Shown here: positions 58,958 through 64,000 of the stretch, piece by piece
Layout of the letters: every line of letters starts with the position of its first letter
How positions within the stretch are numbered: position 1 is the first letter of the stretch
Translations under genes and position numbers: made by a program
The notes under the pieces: generated by a model
Databases searched by the model: none
Told to the model about the DNA's origin: nothing
What the model saw: only the letters and a program-made list of their open reading frames with translations
Source of the DNA: Barnesiella sp. An55
GTDB taxonomy: Bacteria > Bacteroidota > Bacteroidia > Bacteroidales > Barnesiellaceae
DNA length: 64,000 nt
Reading direction: 5' to 3'
Assembly: GCF_002161555.1 (NCBI RefSeq)
Contig: NZ_NFHZ01000018.1
Span: 1 to 64,000, forward strand

Positions 58958-61459
58958 TTATTTGCTCTCGATCACGAGGGTAGCTTTCTTCAGACCTTTG
59001 GCAGTAGCCTCGAGGGTGATTTTGCCCGGCTCTTCGGTCGAAGCGACGATGGCGGTCATCATGCCCGAGAATACCTTCATGCGGGGTTCCTGGAACGACT
59101 CGAGCGAGGTGGGGTCGCCGTTGGCTCCGGCGCGGTAGTAGCCTTTGCCTTTCACCTTGAACGAGATTTGGTTCGAGGCATTGGGACAGAGGTTACCCTC
59201 CTTATCGACTACCTTGACGGTAACGAACGAGAGGTCGCGGCCGTCGGCAGCGATGGTCGAGCGGTCGGCGGTGAGCTCAATGCGATAGGGTTTACCGGCT
59301 GTCTTCATCTCCTTCTCGGCCACGGCATTGCCCTGCTCGTCATAGGCTACCACTTTGACGGTACCCGGTTCGTAGCGGGTATCCATCCACATGAGGCGGT
59401 AGCGTTGCTGACGTTTGAACTGTGCGGTCGAGAGCGAGTCGCCGCTGTTGTGTACGGTTACCGAGAGGTCTTTGGTTCGTTTGCCCTGGCTCTTGCCGTT
59501 GATGAAGAGCTCGGCCGTGGGGTAGTTGGTATAGACGAAGATGGGAGTTACCTCGCCCTCGCGATCTTCCCAGTTCCAGTGGGGCAGGATGTGCAGTGTC
59601 TCGGCCTCGGGGTTCCAGTGGCTGCGATAGAGGTAGTAGCGGTCTTTGGGGATACCGGCCAGGTCGATGATACCGAAGAGCGACGAGTGGCTGGGCCAAT
59701 CGGAGTAGTAGGGGGTGGGCTCGCCCAGGTAGTCGAATCCGGTCCATACGAATTCGCCCATGCAGTAGGCCAGGTCGTCGTGTTGGATGAAGTCGTCTTC
59801 GGGCAGGTTGGACCATCCGCAGTGCTCCACGTCGTAGGAGGAGGACTGGTGGTCGGGGTATTTGGGCATGGAGCGACGCTCGACGGGGAACTTATAGACG
59901 CCGCGCGAGCTGATGGTCGATGCCGTTTCGCTGCCCAGGATGATGCCTTGAGGCAGTTTCTTTTGATTTTCGATATACTTGAAGGGGCGATAGTTGAAGC
60001 CCGGCACGTCGAGTACGGCAGCCATGTTGTTGTTGACTACGGCATCGGGGGCATCCATACCCTGGGTAACGGGGCGAGTGGGGTCTTCGCGGTGGCAGAT
60101 GTTTTGCAGCCACAGGGTGAGTTTGGGACCCTGGTCGCCCGACCACTGGTCGGGAACCTCGTTGCCGATACACCACATCACCACGCTGGGATTGTTGCGG
60201 TAGTGGCGCACGAGGTTGACGATGTCTTTCTCGGCCCATTCGTTAAATACGAGGTGGTAGCCGTTCTGTACCTTGGCGGTGGCCCACTCGTCGAACGACT
60301 CGGCCATCACCATCATACCCATCTCGTCGCAGAGGCGCACCAGTTCGGGGGCGGGCATGTTGTGCGAGGTGCGTATGGCGTTGCAGCCCATATCCTTGAG
60401 GATACGAATCTGGCGGCGTATGCCGGCCTCGTTGGCGATACCGCCCAACGGGCCCAGATCGTGGTGGTTGCACACGCCTTTGAACTTCAGCGGCTTGCCG
60501 TTGAGGAAGAAGCCTTCGCCCTGGCGCACCTCGACGGTGCGGATACCGAAGGTGGTGGTGTATTCGTCCTTGAGCTCATTGCCCTCATAGACCTTCGATA
60601 CCGAAGTGTAGAGGTTGGGGGTCTCGGGAGTCCACACGGCGGGATGCTCCACGACAAACTCCTGAGCAAAGGTGTTGTTGTCGAAATCGCTACCCCGCAT
60701 GCGTTCGGTGGTCACGGTCTTGCCGTTGGGGTCGATGATGGCGGTCTCGATTACATAGTCCCGCATCGATTTCCCTTCGGGCAGTTCCCACGCGGTTTTC
60801 TGCGTTACCTTGGCGTAGCGGTCGTTGAGGGTGGTGGTGATGATTTGCGTACCCCATACCGGCACATGAGCCTCGTTGGTCACCAACAGATGCACGTTGC
60901 GGTAGAGTCCGGCGCCGGGATACCAGCGCGAGCTTTCGGTGAAGTTCTCGAGCCGCACGGCCAGCGTGTTGCTCTCGCCGGCACGCAGGTAGGGAGTGGC
61001 GTCGATAAAGAAGGTGTTGTAGCCGTTGGGCCAGTAGCAGGCTTCCTGCCCGTTGATATAGACGCGGGCATGGCTCATGGCACCGTCGAATATCAGGGTG
61101 TATTTCTTACCCTCGATCGATTGGGGCACGTCGAATGTGCGACGGTACCAGCCGGTGCCTACGAAGGGCAGACCGCCGGTGCGGCCGGCATGCTCCATGG
61201 CCTCTTTCTGGCCGTCCTGTACGATGGCCGTGTTCTGTTTATCGTTGTTGATGCTGAAGGGGCCGTAGATAGCCCAGTCGTGAGGGATGCGCACCGACTG
61301 CCATTGCGAGTCGTCGCACTGTGTCTCCTTGAACTGCGGGTTGTCGTTGCGGGTAAATTTCCAGTCCTTTTCCAGCAGAGTCTCGGTGCGAACCTGTGCT
61401 TGTGCCGATAGCCACAGCGGCAGGGCCAGCAGCACCAGTAGTGTGAATCGTTTTATCAT
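58958..61459 (-). CDS. Glycoside hydrolase family 2 beta-galactosidase-type enzyme
   Basis: 833 aa from the ATG at 61459. Signal peptide (residues 1-20, AQAQ), then sugar-binding, immunoglobulin-like and TIM-barrel domains. Catalytic acid/base in VVMWCIGNEVPDQW (NE) and nucleophile in YCMGEFVWTGFDYLGEP. The barrel has CNAIRTSHNMPAPELVRLCDEMGM. The C-terminal ~250 residues are extra immunoglobulin-like domains including a DUF4982-type module. It is exported to the periplasm and trims beta-galactosides or related sugars. No polysaccharide-utilisation SusC/D pair is nearby. Confidence 0.92.
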   Translation of the reverse strand: MIKRFTLLVLLALPLWLSAQAQVRTETLLEKDWKFTRNDNPQFKETQCDDSQWQSVRIPHDWAIYGPFSINNDKQNTAIVQDGQKEAMEHAGRTGGLPFVGTGWYRRTFDVPQSIEGKKYTLIFDGAMSHARVYINGQEACYWPNGYNTFFIDATPYLRAGESNTLAVRLENFTESSRWYPGAGLYRNVHLLVTNEAHVPVWGTQIITTTLNDRYAKVTQKTAWELPEGKSMRDYVIETAIIDPNGKTVTTERMRGSDFDNNTFAQEFVVEHPAVWTPETPNLYTSVSKVYEGNELKDEYTTTFGIRTVEVRQGEGFFLNGKPLKFKGVCNHHDLGPLGGIANEAGIRRQIRILKDMGCNAIRTSHNMPAPELVRLCDEMGMMVMAESFDEWATAKVQNGYHLVFNEWAEKDIVNLVRHYRNNPSVVMWCIGNEVPDQWSGDQGPKLTLWLQNICHREDPTRPVTQGMDAPDAVVNNNMAAVLDVPGFNYRPFKYIENQKKLPQGIILGSETASTISSRGVYKFPVERRSMPKYPDHQSSSYDVEHCGWSNLPEDDFIQHDDLAYCMGEFVWTGFDYLGEPTPYYSDWPSHSSLFGIIDLAGIPKDRYYLYRSHWNPEAETLHILPHWNWEDREGEVTPIFVYTNYPTAELFINGKSQGKRTKDLSVTVHNSGDSLSTAQFKRQQRYRLMWMDTRYEPGTVKVVAYDEQGNAVAEKEMKTAGKPYRIELTADRSTIAADGRDLSFVTVKVVDKEGNLCPNASNQISFKVKGKGYYRAGANGDPTSLESFQEPRMKVFSGMMTAIVASTEEPGKITLEATAKGLKKATLVIESK

Positions 61460-61538
61460 ATAGGTAATTTTAGTGTGTTTCGGGTTAAGTGTGTGGTTTC
61501 TCATGTGTGGTATTATTCTTGAGTTGTGAAAGACAGGG

Positions 61539-62057
61539 CTATTCGAAATACTCGTCGTCCTCCTCGCCGGGAATGTGCACGATGAAAGTGGCGGCTCCTA
61601 TCGACACCACGTCGCCGTCGTGGAGCAGAGCCCGCTCGCGGTCGCCCAGCAGGGTGTTGCGCAAGAAGGTGCCCGTGAGGCTGGGGTTGTCGCGCAGGGT
61701 GAGTTGGAGCTGTCCGCCCTTCTCCTTGACGTGGATGATGCAGTGGCGGCGGTCCATACTCATGTCGGTGGTCTCGATGGCAATATCGACCTCGGTCCCC
61801 TTCGAGGCGCGCCCGATGAGGTTGTCGCCCGGGTGCAGGGGAAACTCCTGCCGGTAGCCGAAGGCGTTTTCGAGCACGGTAATGTAGCCGTGTGAGGTGT
61901 CGAGATTCCCCCCGTTGCTGTCTTCAATCTGGTCGAGCGTCATGACGAAGCGTTTGCGACAGTTCGGGCAGATGAACGAGATGTGGCTCGAAGCGTCGTA
62001 TCGCGACTCGTCGAAGGTGAAGGCTTTATCACATTTGGGACAGATGACCTGTTTCAT
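61539..62057 (-). CDS. Zinc-ribbon/FHA domain protein
   Basis: 172 aa from the ATG at 62057. N-terminal CPKC and CPNC pairs (residues ~6 and ~31) form a zinc ribbon; from ~77 a forkhead-associated domain (NLIGRASKGTEVDIAI, SMDRRHCIIHV, NPSLTGTFLRNTLL). FHA domains bind phosphothreonine peptides. An acidic tail (EEDDEYFE) follows. It starts 12 bp after meaB and could be co-transcribed. The phosphoprotein target is unknown. Confidence 0.85.
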   Translation of the reverse strand: MKQVICPKCDKAFTFDESRYDASSHISFICPNCRKRFVMTLDQIEDSNGGNLDTSHGYITVLENAFGYRQEFPLHPGDNLIGRASKGTEVDIAIETTDMSMDRRHCIIHVKEKGGQLQLTLRDNPSLTGTFLRNTLLGDRERALLHDGDVVSIGAATFIVHIPGEEDDEYFE

Positions 62058-62069
62058 GGCGTGCAACGG

Positions 62070-63167
62070 TTATTTGGCTTGGTTGAAGTAGTAGTCGAGT
62101 ACATCTTTGGCTGCCATGAACGAACTCTGCTCGTTGTTCAGCACACGAGCCTGCTTCTCCTCCAGCATCTTCTCGATTTGCGGGTTGCGGTAGAAGTGGT
62201 CGCGCAGCTGCTCGTTAATGGTCTCGAACATCCAGTATTTGGCCTGTTCCTGCCGTTTGTAGTCGAAGTATCCGTTTTTCTTGACGAAGGCCACGTAGTT
62301 GTCGATCATCTCCCACACCTCGGCGATACCTATCTCGTAGTAGCCCGAGTAGGTGAGCACCTGGGGTATCCAGCCCGAGGGCGTAGGGGGGAACAGGTGC
62401 AGGGCGTTGCGGAACTGCGCCTGGGCCAGTTTGGCCTTCTCGATGTTGCTGCCATCGGCCTTGTTGATGACAATGCCGTCGGCCATCTCCATGATGCCCC
62501 GTTTGATGCCTTGCAGCTCGTCGCCGGTACCGGCCAGCTGGATGAGCAGGAAAAAATCGACCATCGAGTGGACGGCTGTCTCCGACTGGCCCACACCCAC
62601 GGTCTCGACAAAGATGTTGTTGTATCCGGCGGCCTCGCACAGCACGATGGTCTCGCGGGTCTTGCGGGCTACGCCGCCCAGCGAACCGGCCGAGGGAGAA
62701 GGCCGTATGAAGGCGTTGGGGTGAACCGAGAGCTTCTCCATGCGGGTCTTGTCGCCCAGGATACTCCCTTTGGAACGCTCGCTGCTGGGGTCGATGGCCA
62801 GCACGGCCAGTTTGCCTCCCCGCTTGAGCACATGGAGGCCGAAGGCGTCGATCGAGGTGCTCTTGCCGGCACCCGGTACTCCGGTAATGCCCACCCGCAC
62901 CGAGTCGCAGGCGTGGGGGAGGCACTTCTCGATTACCTCCTGGGCAATGGTTTGGTGTTCATACAGGTTGCTTTCGACCAGCGTGACCGCCTGGCTCAGA
63001 ATACTCGTGTCGCCTTTGACAATGCCTTCGACATATTCGGCGGCCGTGAAAGAGCGGCGGCGGGCCGTGCGCATCTTTTTCAAGTAGGGGTTGACGATAG
63101 GCGGTTGCTCGATACCTTTGTTAACGGCAAGTCCTGCGTATTGTGCGTCGTTCTCGGGATGCTCCAT
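62070..63167 (-). CDS. meaB: Methylmalonyl-CoA mutase-associated GTPase MeaB
   Basis: 365 aa, usual length. P-loop GVPGAGKSTSIDAFG at ~95, Walker B/metal VGVGQSETAVHSM region, and the G-motif VINKADGSN giving the NKxD. ArgK-like ordering LAVLAIDPSSERSKGSILGDKTRM is intact. It loads cobalamin and protects methylmalonyl-CoA mutase, in the succinate-to-propionate route used by Bacteroidales. No mutase gene is seen in the window. Head of a small group with the FHA gene. Confidence 0.95.
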   Translation of the reverse strand: MEHPENDAQYAGLAVNKGIEQPPIVNPYLKKMRTARRRSFTAAEYVEGIVKGDTSILSQAVTLVESNLYEHQTIAQEVIEKCLPHACDSVRVGITGVPGAGKSTSIDAFGLHVLKRGGKLAVLAIDPSSERSKGSILGDKTRMEKLSVHPNAFIRPSPSAGSLGGVARKTRETIVLCEAAGYNNIFVETVGVGQSETAVHSMVDFFLLIQLAGTGDELQGIKRGIMEMADGIVINKADGSNIEKAKLAQAQFRNALHLFPPTPSGWIPQVLTYSGYYEIGIAEVWEMIDNYVAFVKKNGYFDYKRQEQAKYWMFETINEQLRDHFYRNPQIEKMLEEKQARVLNNEQSSFMAAKDVLDYYFNQAK

Positions 63168-63188
63168 AGTTATGTACAGTTAAGGAAG

Positions 63189-64000
63189 TTATTCAAATGA
63201 ACCTAATATCCGTATGGGTTTCGACGGCTGGTTGGGGTCGTTTGAGATTATCATGACCCGGCAGTTCAACAGATTGGTGCGGGCCATCGAAGGGTCAACC
63301 TCGATGGTCAGTTCGGTCGATTTCCCGGGGTTGACGGTGCGGCGTTTCAACTTCACCTTCAGGGCCCGGTTTTCGTTGGATATCTTGTGTATGGTTAGTT
63401 TCGATTCCCCGGTATTGGTAATCGTGAGGGCCTGTTTCTGAGGCTTATTCCCCTTGATAATGCCAAAGTCGATGACATCGCTCGAGAGGATGATGTGCCC
63501 GGCCTGTTGCCGCTCTTCGGCGCTCCATGACTTGAAGTCGTCGAGCAGATTGGCCGATACGGTGATGGTGTTGAACTGGGGCGTGTCACCGTGGTCGAGA
63601 CTCAGGGTGAACTCGTCGCGGCGGAATCCCCAGTCGTCGATGGCGTCGGGGTCGTAGTGAATCTTGAGGATGCCCTCTTCATCGGGGTGAAGCATCGACG
63701 GAATCATCTCGGCCAGGATGTGCGGGGGCATATTCTTGAAGGTTGGTATCAACTCGGTTTTCCCCTCGTTGCGCACCACCAGTTGCCCGGTCTTGATATG
63801 CCCTTTGGGCACGTCGAAGAGGGGGATGTGCAGGCTGCGCAGCGACAGGTCGCCAATGTGATAGGGGTTGGCTATCCGGCGCGATTTCGACCCGATAACC
63901 ACGCCGGTGATGCGCAGGGTCTCGCGGTCGATCGAGGCGTTGGTCGTGACATAGACCGGCTTGGAAAAACGGCCCGGCCGACCCTTGGGATTGTAGGTCA
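63189..64000 (-). CDS. DUF1573-type protein, 5' end beyond the window
   Basis: At least 270 aa; the frame stays open to the window edge, so the start is outside. The edge codes TYNPKGRPGRFSKPVYVTTN, the hallmark of DUF1573 beta-sandwich repeats, followed by a second module with KGHIKTGQLVVRNEGKTEL and a third (QKQALTITNTGESKLTIH, LTIEVDPSMARTNLLN). DUF1573 proteins are exported ASPM/SPD-2/Hydin-like beta-sandwich proteins of Bacteroidota with unknown roles. An in-frame GTG at 63902 is not the likely start because the conserved sequence continues upstream. Confidence 0.85.
   Translation of the reverse strand, partial: TYNPKGRPGRFSKPVYVTTNASIDRETLRITGVVIGSKSRRIANPYHIGDLSLRSLHIPLFDVPKGHIKTGQLVVRNEGKTELIPTFKNMPPHILAEMIPSMLHPDEEGILKIHYDPDAIDDWGFRRDEFTLSLDHGDTPQFNTITVSANLLDDFKSWSAEERQQAGHIILSSDVIDFGIIKGNKPQKQALTITNTGESKLTIHKISNENRALKVKLKRRTVNPGKSTELTIEVDPSMARTNLLNCRVMIISNDPNQPSKPIRILGSFE

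Noticed and set aside
58928-61411. 827-codon plus-strand ORF antisense to the beta-galactosidase
   Set aside because: A shadow of a GC-rich gene; the minus strand has catalytic motifs and a signal peptide.

Overview
The window looks like a chromosomal stretch of a fermentative Bacteroidales bacterium (phylum Bacteroidota). The evidence is direct. Many genes start just downstream of a TAnnTTTG box, three of them with TTTG exactly 20 bases upstream, which is the Bacteroidota sigma-factor promoter. Type IX secretion (T9SS) regulators and cargo are present, as are BspA-like leucine-rich repeats, a PPi-dependent phosphofructokinase, an anaerobic class I fumarase and MeaB. Base composition is moderate to high in GC for the order. 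A Barnesiella/Coprobacter-like host is a guess that cannot be settled from the sequence alone.

Layout. 1-5.7 kb: a small secreted protein, an AraC regulator, a lipocalin/CrtC-like protein with a translationally coupled 51-aa partner, tRNA-Ser(GGA), a membrane protein and a Sua5/YrdC protein. 5.9-6.9 kb: malate dehydrogenase. 7-11.1 kb: an AT-rich three-gene minus-strand operon of T9SS cargo type, in which two of three genes are interrupted (a gingipain-like C25 peptidase by a 66-bp repeat-plus-spacer carrying a stop, and an S74/sorting-domain protein by a one-base frameshift). 11.4-20.8 kb: outer-membrane DUF5723-type protein with a large lipoprotein, then a 1933-aa alpha-2-macroglobulin. 20.8-26 kb: symporter, B3/B4 protein, membrane protein, alkyltransferase, fimbrillin-type lipoprotein and a small conserved protein. 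26-33.7 kb: one long minus-strand gene run aroA - small membrane protein - ABC-3 metal permease - porW - porX - tsaE - Imm17-like.

33.8-36.8 kb: a predicted small RNA, a periplasmic transthyretin-like hydrolase, an esterase and a DUF3843-like protein. 36.9-41.1 kb: mutY, phoH, purC and menG/ubiE. 41.1-43.1 kb: an AT-rich patch of small secreted or membrane proteins and an intergenic element with nested inverted repeats. 43.1-44.7 kb: fumarase. 45.0-49.6 kb: a five-gene phage-capsid-type cassette without terminase, portal or tail-machine genes. 49.6-53.4 kb: two tandem LtaS-like membrane phosphotransferases. 53.5-58.8 kb: PPi-phosphofructokinase and a BspA-like LRR protein with a T9SS tail, bordered by copies of a two-hairpin dispersed repeat. 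59-64 kb: GH2 beta-galactosidase, a zinc-ribbon/FHA protein, meaB and a 5'-truncated DUF1573-type protein.

How the genes fit together. PFP, malate dehydrogenase, fumarase and MeaB belong to the succinate/propionate fermentation route of Bacteroidales. PorW and PorX are T9SS components/regulators, and the window also holds likely T9SS clients (the S74/CTD protein, the C25 peptidase and the LRR protein). The most unusual regions are the interrupted gingipain operon, the isolated capsid cassette, the nested-hairpin element near 42.7 kb and the predicted ~65-nt RNA near 33.85 kb.
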